From Streptomyces iakyrus (lineage in GTDB: Bacteria > Actinomycetota > Actinomycetes > Streptomycetales > Streptomycetaceae), in NCBI RefSeq assembly GCF_000717055.1, contig NZ_JNXI01000025.1, forward strand, positions 1 to 64,000: a stretch of 64,000 nt of DNA, in the 5' to 3' direction. Within the stretch, counting starts at the first letter, position 1; each line of letters starts with the position of its first letter. This document shows, piece after piece, positions 1 to 8,594 of this stretch. The notes under the pieces are model-generated. The model was not told the DNA's origin and searched no databases. It saw nothing but the letters and a program-made list of their open reading frames with translations. A program made the translations under genes and the position numbers.

Positions 1-116
1 AGGTACTTGAGCCGGTCACGGACCGCGATCCCGGAAGGGCCGGGCACCACGAACGGCGCTCCGATCTTCCGCAGGCCGCTCAAACCCTCACCCCCGTCCT
101 GCGCCGGTCGACCCAT
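1..116 (-). CDS. TnpB-related (IS200/IS605-type) protein, N-terminal fragment cut by window edge
   Basis: An open minus-strand frame begins with ATG at 116 and runs off the left edge, so only about 38 codons are visible. The visible end reads GPSGIAVRDRLKYL, which I recognise from the N-termini of TnpB-related IS605-type accessory nucleases of Streptomyces; this is recall, not a search. No zinc ribbon or RuvC residues are in view. The ribosome site is weak (GAGGG next to the ATG). If correct, a mobile element lies just left of the methyltransferase. It could also be an unrelated small ORF. Confidence 0.4.
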   Translation of the reverse strand, partial: MGRPAQDGGEGLSGLRKIGAPFVVPGPSGIAVRDRLKY

Positions 117-343
117 CCCTCAGCGCGTTCAACGACCCCCACGCGCAAAGGTCACACATTCGACAGAGGAACTCTCGTTCACACGCATGAGGCCGCACCT
201 TCCGCAGCCCGGACACTCACTCATGCGCACCTGAACACGCCTACGCACAGTCAGCCGCCAGCAGTTCACAACCCCGTTCCGCCCGCTGGCACTCTGAGTC
301 AGGGCTGCCGCTGCCCCGCCGGGTCGTCGTCGCCGACGACGGG

Positions 344-1363
344 ATGCGGGCCGCCGTCGCCCACCGGCTGGCCTGTGAGGGCACCGCGCTGCTGTGGCGC
401 GGAGATTTCCACAACGCCCGTCAACTGCTGCGTGCCCTGGATCGCCGTGTCGGGCGGAGCGCGCCCGATGGGGCGGGCCCTCCGGCCGAGGTGTTTCACG
501 CGCGACGCCGCTTCCGTGCCCACCGCGCCCGCGTGCTCGGCAAGCTGCTCGTCCTGCTGGAGGACGACCACACCCTGGCGCTGCGCCGCGCCCCGGATGT
601 CCGCCGGGCGTGCGACGAGGCATACGGGGCGCCGTCCGGGCGGCCGGTCGCCGTCGCCCTCACGGAACTGCTGGGCGTGATCGGCGCCCGGGAGTGGCGG
701 GAGAAGGGCGTGCACGTCCCGGCCCTGGGGGCGCGGATCCACCCGCACTACGGGGTGTTCGCGCCGACCAGGAGCGAGTACGTCGATCTCGTCGCCCGGG
801 CGCCCCTGCCGTGCGGCGGTGCCGTGCGGACGGCGTTCGACCTGGGCCCCGGCACCGGCGTGCTCGCCGCCGTGCTGACCCGACGCGGGGTGGGGCAGGT
901 GGTGGCCACGGACGTCAGCGCCCGGGCGCGGGAGGGCGCCCGGGCGAACCTGCGGCGGCTGGGGCTCGCGGAGACGGTCCGCGTCACCGGTCCCGGGCTT
1001 TACCCCGAGGGGAGGGCCGGCCTCGTCGTCTGCAACCCGCCCTGGGTTCCCGCCCGGCCCGCCTCCGACCTCGACCTCGGGGTCTACGACGCGGGCGGCG
1101 GCATGCTGCGCGGCTTCCTGGGCGGGCTCGCGGGCCGGCTGGAACCCGGCGGTGAGGGCTGGCTCGTCCTGTCCGACCTCGCCGAACGGCTCGGGCTGCG
1201 CGGCCGGGAGGAGCTGATGGCCGCCGTGGCGGAGGCCGGGTTACGGGGCGCCGGCCGGATGGACACCCGGCCGCGGCACGCACGGGTGCGGGACACCGGC
1301 GATCCGCTGCACGCCGTACGGGCCGCCGAGGTCACGTCACTGTGGCGGCTGGCGGCGGTGTGA
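344..1363 (+). CDS. Class I SAM-dependent methyltransferase, possibly 5'-truncated
   Basis: The protein is 339 residues as called. It has a SAM-binding motif I (DLGPGTG near residue 166) and an NPPW tetrapeptide near 230, the signature of N-methylases acting on amide or amino nitrogen (HemK/PrmC-like and small-molecule relatives). The substrate is unknown. The ATG at 344 has no Shine-Dalgarno, and the same frame stays open upstream to a stop at 188 with no ATG, GTG or TTG. It encodes PRRVVVADDG immediately before the ATG, which looks like genuine protein. The true start may have been lost, possibly through the neighbouring TnpB-type element. A rare TTA leucine codon lies in frame at 1241-1243, so translation may depend on the bldA tRNA. 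It converges on the flavin reductase with a 5-bp gap. Confidence 0.75.
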   Translation: MRAAVAHRLACEGTALLWRGDFHNARQLLRALDRRVGRSAPDGAGPPAEVFHARRRFRAHRARVLGKLLVLLEDDHTLALRRAPDVRRACDEAYGAPSGRPVAVALTELLGVIGAREWREKGVHVPALGARIHPHYGVFAPTRSEYVDLVARAPLPCGGAVRTAFDLGPGTGVLAAVLTRRGVGQVVATDVSARAREGARANLRRLGLAETVRVTGPGLYPEGRAGLVVCNPPWVPARPASDLDLGVYDAGGGMLRGFLGGLAGRLEPGGEGWLVLSDLAERLGLRGREELMAAVAEAGLRGAGRMDTRPRHARVRDTGDPLHAVRAAEVTSLWRLAAV

Positions 1364-1368
1364 GCCCT

Positions 1369-1998
1369 CTACGGGTGCGCCGGCCGGGTGAAGCGCCCCC
1401 GGTGGAAGAGCAGCGGCTCGGACGGATCGTCCGCCGTGCCGAGGGCGTTCACCCGGCCGACCACGATGAGGTGGTCGCCGCCGGTGTGGACGGCGTGGAT
1501 CGCGCAGTCGATCCACGCCACGGCGCCCGCCAGCCGGGGCGAGCCCGACACCGGCGCGGCGTCGTAGGCCACGCCCGCGAACTTGTCCGCGCCGCTCACC
1601 GCGAAGGCGCGGCACAACTCGCTCTGGCCTGCGCCCAGGACGTTCACGCAGAACACCCCCGCCCGCGCGATCCGCGGCCACGTCGACGACGTACGGCCGA
1701 CCATGAAGGCCACCAGGGGCGGGGCGAGGGAAAGGGACGTGAAGGACTGGCAGGCGAAGCCGGCGGGGGAGCCGCCGTCGGCGTCGGGCGGTGCGGTGAC
1801 GACCGCCACGCCCGTCGCGAAGGTGCCGAGGACGCGTCGGAACTCACGCGGGTCGAGTGGTGCGCGCTCGTCCTCGGCGACGCAGCGCAGATCGGGGCGA
1901 GGCAGCGCTTCGACGGGCGCCGGGGCGGGTGTGCGGTTCGACCTGAGGTAGCGGACGGCGGCTTCCGCCATCCCTGCTTGTCCCATCACATCCGTCAT
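1369..1998 (-). CDS. Flavin reductase family protein (HpaC/HsaB-like)
   Basis: This 209-residue protein carries one flavin-reductase domain from about residue 45 to the end, including RRVLGTFATGVAVVTA, a loop with GFACQSFTSLSLAPPL, and a C-terminal GDHLIVVGRV segment. Such proteins use NAD(P)H to reduce FMN or FAD for a partner flavin monooxygenase; HsaB does this in steroid ring cleavage. No oxygenase partner is adjacent. The luciferase-like proteins and the FAD monooxygenase elsewhere in the window are candidates. The ATG lies only 5 bp below a perfect CTGACG-N3-CGTCAG palindrome and has no obvious ribosome site, which suggests a very short or absent leader. It is the most downstream member of a leftward gene string. 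Confidence 0.85.
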   Translation of the reverse strand: MTDVMGQAGMAEAAVRYLRSNRTPAPAPVEALPRPDLRCVAEDERAPLDPREFRRVLGTFATGVAVVTAPPDADGGSPAGFACQSFTSLSLAPPLVAFMVGRTSSTWPRIARAGVFCVNVLGAGQSELCRAFAVSGADKFAGVAYDAAPVSGSPRLAGAVAWIDCAIHAVHTGGDHLIVVGRVNALGTADDPSEPLLFHRGRFTRPAHP

Positions 1999-2003
1999 TG
2001 AAG

Positions 2004-2018
2004 CTGACGGCCCGTCAG
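2004..2018. promoter_or_regulatory. Regulon operator, perfect 6-3-6 palindrome, upstream of flavin reductase
   Basis: CTGACGGCCCGTCAG is a perfect inverted repeat followed by AT. It sits between the stop of the enoyl-CoA hydratase gene and the start of the flavin reductase, giving the reductase its own control point. It belongs to a family of twelve such sites in the window. The arm and spacer layout fits a TetR-type dimer. Confidence 0.75.
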
Positions 2019-2028
2019 ATAGGAAGGG

Positions 2029-2814
2029 TCAGCGTCCCTCGAACTCCGCGCTCCGCCGCTCCACGAAGCTCCGTACGCCCTCCTGGGCGTCCGCCGTCGT
2101 CATGTTGATCTCCTGCGCGGCGGCCTCGGCGGCGAAGGCGGCGGCGCGGTCGCTGTCGAGGGAGGCGTTGACGAGCTGCTTGGTCAGGGCGAGGGCCCGG
2201 GTGGGGCCGGAGGCGAGGCGCTCGGCCCAGGCGTGTGCCGTCTTCTCCAGCTCCTCGTCGCGGACGACCCGGTTGACGAGCCCGAGGCGTTCGGCGTCCG
2301 GTGCGGTGAGCGCGTCGCCGAAGAACATCAGCTCCTTCGCGCGCTGCGGGCCGATGAGGCGGGGCAGGAGGTAGGCGCCGCCGCCGTCGGGGACCAGTCC
2401 GCGCCGTACGAACACCTCGATGAAGCGGGCGGATTCGGCCGCGAGGACCAGATCGCAGGCGAACGCCAGCTGCGCGCCGAGACCGGCCGCCGTGCCGTTC
2501 ACCGCCGCGATCACCGGCTTCTCGCAGTCGAGCACGGCGCTGATCAGCTGTTGGGCGCCGGTGCGGAGGGTGCGGGCGACATCGCCCGCGAGGCGTTCTC
2601 GGGACGTCCCGGTGCCCCGGAGGTCCGCTCCGGCGCAGAAGCCACGGCCCGACCCCGTGATCACGACGGCTCGTACCGCAGGGTCCGCCGACGCCTCGGA
2701 CAGCAGCCGGACGATCTCGTCCCGCTGGTCCGGCGTGAGGGCGTTGAGCGCCTCGGGCCGGTTGAGGGTGAGGCGGAGGACCTGGCCGGCTGTCGCGTGC
2801 AGAACGGCCGGCAT
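2029..2814 (-). CDS. Enoyl-CoA hydratase/isomerase (crotonase family)
   Basis: The 261-residue protein has both oxyanion-hole segments of crotonases: GSGRGFCAGADL near residues 62-73 and NGTAAGLGAQLA near 109-120. GLVPDGGGAYLLPRLIG follows, in which Asp takes the place of the second catalytic Glu, as in PaaG-like members. It should hydrate or isomerise an enoyl-CoA. The ATG at 2814 overlaps the stop of the acyl-CoA synthetase (TGATG), so the two are translationally coupled. This start was chosen because the frame remains open far upstream as an antisense-like shadow of the synthetase. The substrate cannot be read from the sequence. Confidence 0.88.
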   Translation of the reverse strand: MPAVLHATAGQVLRLTLNRPEALNALTPDQRDEIVRLLSEASADPAVRAVVITGSGRGFCAGADLRGTGTSRERLAGDVARTLRTGAQQLISAVLDCEKPVIAAVNGTAAGLGAQLAFACDLVLAAESARFIEVFVRRGLVPDGGGAYLLPRLIGPQRAKELMFFGDALTAPDAERLGLVNRVVRDEELEKTAHAWAERLASGPTRALALTKQLVNASLDSDRAAAFAAEAAAQEINMTTADAQEGVRSFVERRSAEFEGR

Positions 2815-5039
2815 CAGCGGCACACCGCCAGCGCGTCCAGCGCCACCGCGCCCTGCCCCTGCGGCAGGACCATCAGCGGGTTGATGTCCAGCTCGGCCAG
2901 CTGGTCGCCCAGTTCCAGGGCCATGCGCTGCACGCGCAGGACGACCTCGACCAGTGCGTCCAGGTCCGCCGCCGGGCGCCCCCGGACGCCGTGGAGCAGG
3001 GCCCGCCCGCGCAGCCCGGCGATCATGTCCCGGGCCTGATCCTCCCCGAAGGGCGGCACCCCCACGGCGGTGTCGCGCAGCACCTCGACGAGCACGCCGC
3101 CGAGTCCGACGGTCACGGTCGGCCCGAACAGGTCGTCGTGGGCGACACCGACGACCATCTCGACGCCCTGCTCCACCATCTGGCAGACCAGGACACCGTC
3201 CAGGGCGACGTCCTCGTAGCGGGCGATGTCGGTCAGCTCCCGGTAGGCGTCGCGGACCTGGCTGGCCGAGGTCAGCCCGACCTTCACCAGGCCCAGTTCG
3301 GTCTTGTGGGCGATCCGGGCCCCGGAGGCCTTCATCACCACCGGGTAGCCCACGAGCCCGGCCGCGCGGACGGCCGCCGCCGCGCTGGTCACCAGCTGCT
3401 CGCGCGGGACGCGGATGCCGTACGCCCGCAGCAGCTGCTTCGCCGCGTGCTCGCTGAGCTGCCGGCCGGGCTGCATCAGGGCCTGCGCCTTGCGGTAGGA
3501 CGGCGACGGGGTGCGCGGGGCCTCGTCGAAGGGGGAGCGGTAGCGGGACGTGAAGCGGTGGTGGGCGAGGTAGGCGCGGACGGCGGTGAGGCAGTTGCCG
3601 ACCGTGCGGAACGTGGCCACCCGGGAGGAGCCGAGCAGGACCTCGCGGTAGGCGGCCTCGGTGCCGACCGGCGAGCCCCACACCACGCAGACCAGCTTGT
3701 CGGTCTGCTCGGCCGCGTCCACCAGGTCCCGGACGAGCCGGTCGCTGAGCGGGGGGAACGGCCCGGTGACCGGGCAGATCAGCACGCCGACCTCGGGATC
3801 GCCGAGGATCGCGTCGATGATCTTCCGGCCGCGTTCGTCCCCCACCGGATGCCCGCCGTTGTCGACCGGGTTGGCGACGCTCAGGTACTGGGGTATCCAC
3901 TGGTGCAGCTCGGCCTGCCTGGCCTCGGACAGCACCGGCAGGCTCAGGCCCGCGGCGGTCGCCAGGTCGGCGACGTGCGCGCCCGTGCCGCCCGAGATCG
4001 AGTAGACGACGACCCCGTCCGCGCGCGGCGGCCGGGCCCGGGCCAGCAGGGCGGCCGTGTCCTGGAGTTCGTCCAGCCCGTCGACCCGGATCACGCCGTA
4101 CTGGCGCAGCGCCGCGTCCACCACGGCGTCCGCGCCGGTGAGTCTGCCGGTGTGGGAGGCGGCCGTGCGGGCGCCGGTCTCGGTACGGCCCACCTTGACG
4201 GCCACGACCGGGACTCCACGCCGGGCGGCGCGGTCGGCGGCGAGCAGGAAGGAACGTCCGTCCTTCAGCCCTTCCAGGTAGCAGGCGATGGCGCCGACCT
4301 CGGGCTGCTCGGCGAACCAGGAGAGGAAGTCGGCGCTGTCCAGGTCGGCCTCGTTGCCGGTGGGGGCCCAGTGGGAGACGCGGATGCCCAGCTCCTGGAG
4401 GGCGAAGACCGGGCGGCCCTGGTGGCCGGACTGGGTGATCAGCGCGATCGCCGGCCCCTGAAGGTCGTCACGGAACCGCTCGAAGGCGTTGAGATTGGTG
4501 TTGGGCCCCAGCAGCCGCAGCCCCGACCGCTCGACGGCGGCGGCCAGTCGCAGCTGGGCGGCCTCGCCCTCCGGCCCGGTCTCGGCGAACCCGGAGGCGA
4601 AGACCACCGCGAACCGCGTCTTGGCCTCGGCCAGTTCCTCGATCACCGGGAGGGGGTCGCCGACCAGCACCACCGCAAGATCGACCTGCTCGGGCAGGCC
4701 GGCGACGGACGGGGAGCAGGGGATGCCGAAGACGGACGGCCGAGTGGGGTGCACCGGGTGGAGCCGGGCACCGACCCGCTCCGCCCAGTCGAGGAGCTGC
4801 CGCGTGATGCCGGTGCTGGGGCGGCCCTCGGCGTCCGAGGCGCCGATCACGGCGACGGACCGGGGGTGGAAGAAGCGGTCCAGGTCGGGTACTCCGGCGT
4901 GCAGCGGCCGGCCGCTGACGTCCAGGTCGCCGTCCTGGGCGGGCCTGCCGTGCACGACGGGCCCGGACCGCTCGCCACAGGCGATGGCCCGGGCCCGGCG
5001 GGAGTCGGTGGTGAGGGTGCCGTGGGTCGATCCAAGCAT
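2814..5039 (-). CDS. Acyl-CoA synthetase (NDP-forming), fused alpha/beta
   Basis: This 741-residue protein has the acetate-CoA ligase (ADP-forming) architecture. An N-terminal CoA-binding Rossmann domain begins at FFHPRSVAVIGAS, followed by a succinyl-CoA-ligase flavodoxin-like region. The phospho-histidine motif SHTGRLTG is near residue 296. A C-terminal ATP-grasp domain runs from about 515 (KASGARIAHKTELG near 568). It makes an acyl-CoA from an acid, or the reverse, with ATP/ADP. I chose ATG 5039, which has AGGAG upstream. A GTG at 5081 would add 14 residues but lies inside an operator. It forms an operon with the enoyl-CoA hydratase and starts 33 bp below a tandem operator pair. Confidence 0.88.
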   Translation of the reverse strand: MLGSTHGTLTTDSRRARAIACGERSGPVVHGRPAQDGDLDVSGRPLHAGVPDLDRFFHPRSVAVIGASDAEGRPSTGITRQLLDWAERVGARLHPVHPTRPSVFGIPCSPSVAGLPEQVDLAVVLVGDPLPVIEELAEAKTRFAVVFASGFAETGPEGEAAQLRLAAAVERSGLRLLGPNTNLNAFERFRDDLQGPAIALITQSGHQGRPVFALQELGIRVSHWAPTGNEADLDSADFLSWFAEQPEVGAIACYLEGLKDGRSFLLAADRAARRGVPVVAVKVGRTETGARTAASHTGRLTGADAVVDAALRQYGVIRVDGLDELQDTAALLARARPPRADGVVVYSISGGTGAHVADLATAAGLSLPVLSEARQAELHQWIPQYLSVANPVDNGGHPVGDERGRKIIDAILGDPEVGVLICPVTGPFPPLSDRLVRDLVDAAEQTDKLVCVVWGSPVGTEAAYREVLLGSSRVATFRTVGNCLTAVRAYLAHHRFTSRYRSPFDEAPRTPSPSYRKAQALMQPGRQLSEHAAKQLLRAYGIRVPREQLVTSAAAAVRAAGLVGYPVVMKASGARIAHKTELGLVKVGLTSASQVRDAYRELTDIARYEDVALDGVLVCQMVEQGVEMVVGVAHDDLFGPTVTVGLGGVLVEVLRDTAVGVPPFGEDQARDMIAGLRGRALLHGVRGRPAADLDALVEVVLRVQRMALELGDQLAELDINPLMVLPQGQGAVALDALAVCR

Positions 5040-5072
5040 CGTTTCCGCCCGCTCCTGTGAGACAGCCGCTAA

Positions 5073-5111
5073 CTGACGCACTGTCAGATTACTGAACTGA
5101 TGCGACGTCAG
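5073..5111. promoter_or_regulatory. Tandem regulon operators upstream of the NDP-forming synthetase
   Basis: Two imperfect 6-3-6 palindromes, CTGACGCACTGTCAG (5073-5087) and CTGATGCGACGTCAG (5097-5111), each have one mismatched arm base. Their centres are 24 bp apart. Together they control the leftward synthetase-hydratase operon and lie 54 bp past the stop of the upstream monooxygenase gene. The doubled site may allow cooperative binding. Confidence 0.65.
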
Positions 5112-5165
5112 GAACTGGGCGGACGAGCGAAGTTGTGCGGCCGCCTCACCGGGCGGGGTGGTTTG

Positions 5166-6371
5166 TCAGCCCGGCAGCCGGGACACGCTCCCCGGGCCGG
5201 ACCTCGCGACGGCCTTGGCGATCTTCACCGCGTCCAGTGCCATCTCACGGAGGTTGCCGCTGATCGGGTTGGTGAAGCCGGTGAAGTGCAGACCGGGGGC
5301 GGCGGGTGGGGTGCGGGCGCCGTGGACGACGGGCCTGCCGCGGTCGTCGAGCACGCCGAGGTGACCGACCAGGCCCTCCAGGGCACGGACGTAGCCGGTG
5401 GCGGCGATCACCACGTCCGGGGAGATCCGGGTGCCGTCGGCCAGGGCGATCTTGCCGCCGTCCTCGAAACCGTCCACAGCCGCCACGATCTCCACCCTGC
5501 CCTTGCGCACGGCGTCGATCAGGCCGACGTCCTGCACCGGGACGGCCCCCTCCTTCACCCGCGTGTACAGCCCGGTGTCCGGACGCGGCAGCCCGTGCGC
5601 CGACAGGTCGGGCAGGGCCACCCTGGCCTGCACCCGGGAGATCCGGTCGACCAGGCCGACCGGCAGCCGGCGGACCAGGACGCCGCTGTACTGGGCGGCC
5701 CAGCCGGCGGTGGAACGGCGCACGATGTGGGGGACCGTGCGCACCGCGAGCCGGACCCGCGAGGCGCCGCTCTCCACCAGGTCGACGGCGATCTCGGCGC
5801 CGGTGTTGCCGACCCCGACGACGAGGACGTCCCGGCCGGCGTAGGGCGTGCCGCTGCGGTAGTCGCGGGCGTGCAGGAACTCGCCGGTGAAGGCGGACCG
5901 GCCGGGCCAGTCCGGCACGCGCGGGGTGTGGTTGTAGCCGGTGGCGACGACCACCGCAGCGCCGGTCAGCTCCCGGCCGCCGGTGGCGTGCAGCAGCCAG
6001 CCCGTGCCGTCGGGGGTGCGCTCGACGCGGGACACCTCGACGCCGGTGACGATCTCCAGGCGGTGGTGCTCGGCGTACTTCTCCAGGTAGCGCACCACGT
6101 CGTCCCGGGACACCCACCGCCCGAACCGGCGCGGCATCGGCAGCCCGGGCAGGGCCGAGAGGCGTCGGGTGGTGTGCAGGTGCAGCCGGTCGTAGTGGCG
6201 GCGCCAGGACGCCCCGACGCGGTCGGACTTCTCCAGGACGACGGCCCGTATGCCCCGGGCGCGCAGCGCGTACGCGACGGCGAGCCCTCCGGGGCCGCCG
6301 CCGATGACGTAGACGGGGCGGTCGGGTGGGGGCTGCGCGGAGGCGTGTGTGGGGGGTGTGGAGTCGGCCAT
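5166..6371 (-). CDS. Flavin-containing monooxygenase-like FAD/NAD(P)H oxidoreductase
   Basis: The protein has 401 residues from the ATG at 6371. It carries an N-terminal FAD-binding fold (VIGGGPGGLAVAYAL near 15-29), an FMO-type segment FTGEFLHARDY near 155-165, a second dinucleotide fold VVGVGNTGAEIA near 183, and a C-terminal ATGY motif. This is the layout of class B flavoprotein monooxygenases, which include N- and S-oxygenating FMOs and Baeyer-Villiger enzymes. In this gene set an oxygenation of a ketone or similar intermediate is plausible but is inference. No strong ribosome site precedes the ATG. It is divergent from the DoxX-DUF35 operon, and the operator at 6585-6599 is 214 bp upstream, so shared control is uncertain. 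Confidence 0.85.
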   Translation of the reverse strand: MADSTPPTHASAQPPPDRPVYVIGGGPGGLAVAYALRARGIRAVVLEKSDRVGASWRRHYDRLHLHTTRRLSALPGLPMPRRFGRWVSRDDVVRYLEKYAEHHRLEIVTGVEVSRVERTPDGTGWLLHATGGRELTGAAVVVATGYNHTPRVPDWPGRSAFTGEFLHARDYRSGTPYAGRDVLVVGVGNTGAEIAVDLVESGASRVRLAVRTVPHIVRRSTAGWAAQYSGVLVRRLPVGLVDRISRVQARVALPDLSAHGLPRPDTGLYTRVKEGAVPVQDVGLIDAVRKGRVEIVAAVDGFEDGGKIALADGTRISPDVVIAATGYVRALEGLVGHLGVLDDRGRPVVHGARTPPAAPGLHFTGFTNPISGNLREMALDAVKIAKAVARSGPGSVSRLPG

Positions 6372-6584
6372 GAGCGGGAGCGTAATCACGGGACCGGTTG
6401 ATGGGTCTCGGTCAAGACCGGAATTGGTTTCGGATTGATCACGGCTGTAGGGGGACGGGGTGGGGCTCGTGGCGCAGCGGGTCCGGTTGTGGCGGGGTGG
6501 TGATCGTTCCTGGCGGGGGCGGGTGGGGCGGCTGTGATGATCCACCGGAGGAAGCGCGTCCGCGGGCCTTGCGGTCCCCAAAAA

Positions 6585-6599
6585 CTGACGTACCGTCAG
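6585..6599. promoter_or_regulatory. Regulon operator upstream of DoxX-DUF35
   Basis: CTGACGTACCGTCAG is a perfect 6-3-6 palindrome flanked by AT on the right. It ends 5 bp before the ATG of the DoxX-like gene, so it must overlap the promoter or transcription start. With no Shine-Dalgarno between them, a leaderless mRNA is likely. Confidence 0.75.
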
Positions 6600-6604
6600 A
6601 TTGT

Positions 6605-7054
6605 ATGGACACGATCTGGCTCACCGGAGCGCAATGGCTGGCCGTGCTGCGGATCGGGCTCGGGCTGTGGTGGCTGGAGAGCTGGCGGCACAAGGACCGC
6701 AAGGCCTGGTTCGAGCGGGGCACCGGCATCGCCTGGGCGGCCGGCATAGCCGCCGAGCACCGCTGGAGCGCCGTCCGTTCCGGTTTCGAGGCGGTCGTCG
6801 CGCCGCGCCCGCGCGTGATGGCGTACGTCGTCGTCTACGCGGAACTGGCGCTCGGCCTGGGCCTGATCACCGGCTTCCTCACCCCGGTCGCCCTGGCCGG
6901 CGGGCTGCTCCTCAACGCCCTCTACTTCACGCTCATGATCCACGACGTCGCCGAACAGGGGCAGAACGCGATGATGGCGCTGATGTCGGTGGTCGCGCTG
7001 TTCGGGATGTCCTGGCAGACCTGGTCGCTGGACAGCGCACTGGGGCTCTTCTGA
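6605..7054 (+). CDS. DoxX-family small integral membrane protein
   Basis: The 149-residue protein has about four hydrophobic segments: WLAVLRIGLGLWWLES near the N-terminus, then two in the middle (VVVYAELALGLGLITGF and PVALAGGLLLNALYF), and a last one near MALMSVVALFGMSW. This matches DoxX/DoxD-like proteins, a family associated with quinone-linked oxidoreduction. The actual role is unknown. The ATG lies 5 bp after a perfect operator and has no ribosome site. Its stop overlaps the DUF35 start (TGATG), so the two form a two-gene operon. A DoxX protein next to a CoA-binding DUF35 protein is unusual and hints at membrane-associated metabolism of the regulon's substrate. Confidence 0.8.
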   Translation: MDTIWLTGAQWLAVLRIGLGLWWLESWRHKDRKAWFERGTGIAWAAGIAAEHRWSAVRSGFEAVVAPRPRVMAYVVVYAELALGLGLITGFLTPVALAGGLLLNALYFTLMIHDVAEQGQNAMMALMSVVALFGMSWQTWSLDSALGLF

Positions 7055-7470
7055 TGGCCGGCCGCTTCGACCTGCCCGAGCCCGACGCCTTCACGCGGAC
7101 GTACTGGGACGCGGCCGCCGGGGGCAGACTGCTGATCCGCCGCTGCGGGGCCTGCGGCCGGGCCCACCACTACCCGCGCGAGTTCTGCCCCCACTGCTGG
7201 AGCGAGGACGTGACCTGGGAGACGGCGAGCGGCCGCGCCACGCTCTACACCTGGTCCGTCGTCCACCGCAACGACCTGCCGCCGTTCGCGGACCGCGTGC
7301 CGTACGTCGCCGCCGTGGTCGAACTCGCCGAGGGCCCGCGGATGATGACGCAGATCGTGGGGGCGGCGGTCCACCGGGCCGGGCACGCTCCGGACCTGTC
7401 GGGCGGAGCAGAGCTGGAGGTGGTGTTCCGGGAGGGGATCCCGGTGTTCCGGCCGGTGCCGACGGACTGA
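7054..7470 (+). CDS. Zn-ribbon/OB-fold DUF35 acyl-CoA-binding protein
   Basis: The 138-residue protein has an N-terminal rubredoxin-like zinc ribbon (CGAC then CPHC around residues 32-49) followed by an OB-fold with the typical YTWSVVHR strand. DUF35 proteins partner with SCP-x-type thiolase-like proteins. In cholesterol side-chain degradation a DUF35/Ltp2 pair is a retro-aldolase, and some DUF35 domains are fused to hydratases. No thiolase is adjacent. The lone thiolase-like gene at 18513-19682, under the same operator type, is a possible partner. It is coupled to the DoxX gene by a one-base overlap. Confidence 0.85.
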   Translation: MAGRFDLPEPDAFTRTYWDAAAGGRLLIRRCGACGRAHHYPREFCPHCWSEDVTWETASGRATLYTWSVVHRNDLPPFADRVPYVAAVVELAEGPRMMTQIVGAAVHRAGHAPDLSGGAELEVVFREGIPVFRPVPTD

Positions 7471-7571
7471 AGAGCCGGCGTCCGGGGATCCAGGCGCCCA
7501 GGAGTCCGGGCCCGCAGGGGCAACCGTGTTCTTCCCGGCAGGGCATCCCGGATCGCGCCCCAGGGGATTGA

Positions 7572-8216
7572 ATGGGACCCATGGCCCCCATACGCGACCA
7601 CTCGATGACCGGCCCCCACCCGGAACTCCGCGGCCACGGCCTCCTCCTGCGCCCCTGGGACGCGGGGTCCGGTGCCGACGTCGACACGTGGCTGCGCGGG
7701 CTGCGGGATCCGGAGTTCCGGCGCTGGAACACCCCGCTGCGGCCGGTCACGGACCGGGCGAGTGCGCGCGAGTCGCTGCTCGCGCGGGCGCAGGCCGCCA
7801 TGGAGGGGACATCGGTGTCGTTCCGGGTCGCGGACGCGCGCAACGACGCCCCGCTGGGCCACATCGGCGTCAACGAGATCAAGTACCACCTGAAGGTCGC
7901 CCGGGTCGGCTACTGGGTCCTCCCCGAGGCCCGCGGCCGGGGTGTCGCCACCCGGGCGCTCCTGCTCGCCGCCCGCTGGGCCCTGACGGAACTCGGCATG
8001 CACCGGCTGGAGCTGGACCACGCGGTCGGTCACGACGCGTCGTGCCGGATCGCCGAGAGATGCGGGTTCCCGTACGAGGGGACCCTGCGCGGCGCGATCT
8101 TCCAGGAGGAGCGGCACGACGCGTTCCGGGACGCCCACCTGCACGCCCGCCTGGCCACGGATCCGGAGCCGGCGGACCCGTGGGGAGAACCGGGTGGACG
8201 GGACGCGAACATGTGA
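7572..8216 (+). CDS. GNAT N-acetyltransferase (RimJ/RimL-like)
   Basis: The 214-residue protein begins its conserved domain at LRGHGLLLRPW. The acetyl-CoA pyrophosphate loop ARGRGVATRALL is near residues 118-130, and the C-terminal ASCRIAERCGFPYEG is the GNAT motif B typical of RimJ/RimL-like enzymes that acetylate alpha-amino groups or small molecules. The substrate is unknown. The ATG at 7572 has AGGGG seven bases upstream; ATGs at 7581 and 7605 are alternatives. It stands alone downstream of the DUF35 gene. Confidence 0.8.
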   Translation: MGPMAPIRDHSMTGPHPELRGHGLLLRPWDAGSGADVDTWLRGLRDPEFRRWNTPLRPVTDRASARESLLARAQAAMEGTSVSFRVADARNDAPLGHIGVNEIKYHLKVARVGYWVLPEARGRGVATRALLLAARWALTELGMHRLELDHAVGHDASCRIAERCGFPYEGTLRGAIFQEERHDAFRDAHLHARLATDPEPADPWGEPGGRDANM

Positions 8217-8321
8217 CGTGCGTCACCGCCGATGGGCGATCAGTCCGTCCCGCACCGCAGGTCTACCTGTTGACCGCAACATCACCGCGGCACCACCGCA
8301 GAGCAGAAGGGACCGGCCGGC

Positions 8322-8534
8322 ATGACCGCACCCGTGAAGGGCCCCGCCAGTTACTTCCCCTCGATCGAGAAGAAGTACGGCCGTCCGATCGCCGAGTGGC
8401 AGGAGCTCATCCGCACCTCGCCGCTGACCCGGCACATGGAGCTCGTCAACTGGCTCAAGACCGAACACGGCCTGGGGCACGGCCACGCCAACGCGCTGGT
8501 GGCGCACACGCTCGCCGGGGGCGAATCCGCGTGA
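8322..8534 (+). CDS. DUF4287 small protein
   Basis: This 70-residue protein has the DUF4287 pattern: SYFPSIEKKYGRPIAEW, then a central MELVNWLK segment, then HGLGHGHANALVAH. The family is common and small in actinobacteria and has no assigned function. The ATG is preceded by AGAAGGGA. It has its own short upstream region and no clear operon partner. Confidence 0.8.
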   Translation: MTAPVKGPASYFPSIEKKYGRPIAEWQELIRTSPLTRHMELVNWLKTEHGLGHGHANALVAHTLAGGESA

Positions 8535-8594
8535 GCCGAGCGGCCCGCCGAAAATTCGGGAGAGCCCGGGCGGCCCTGGACGGCACCATGAACC

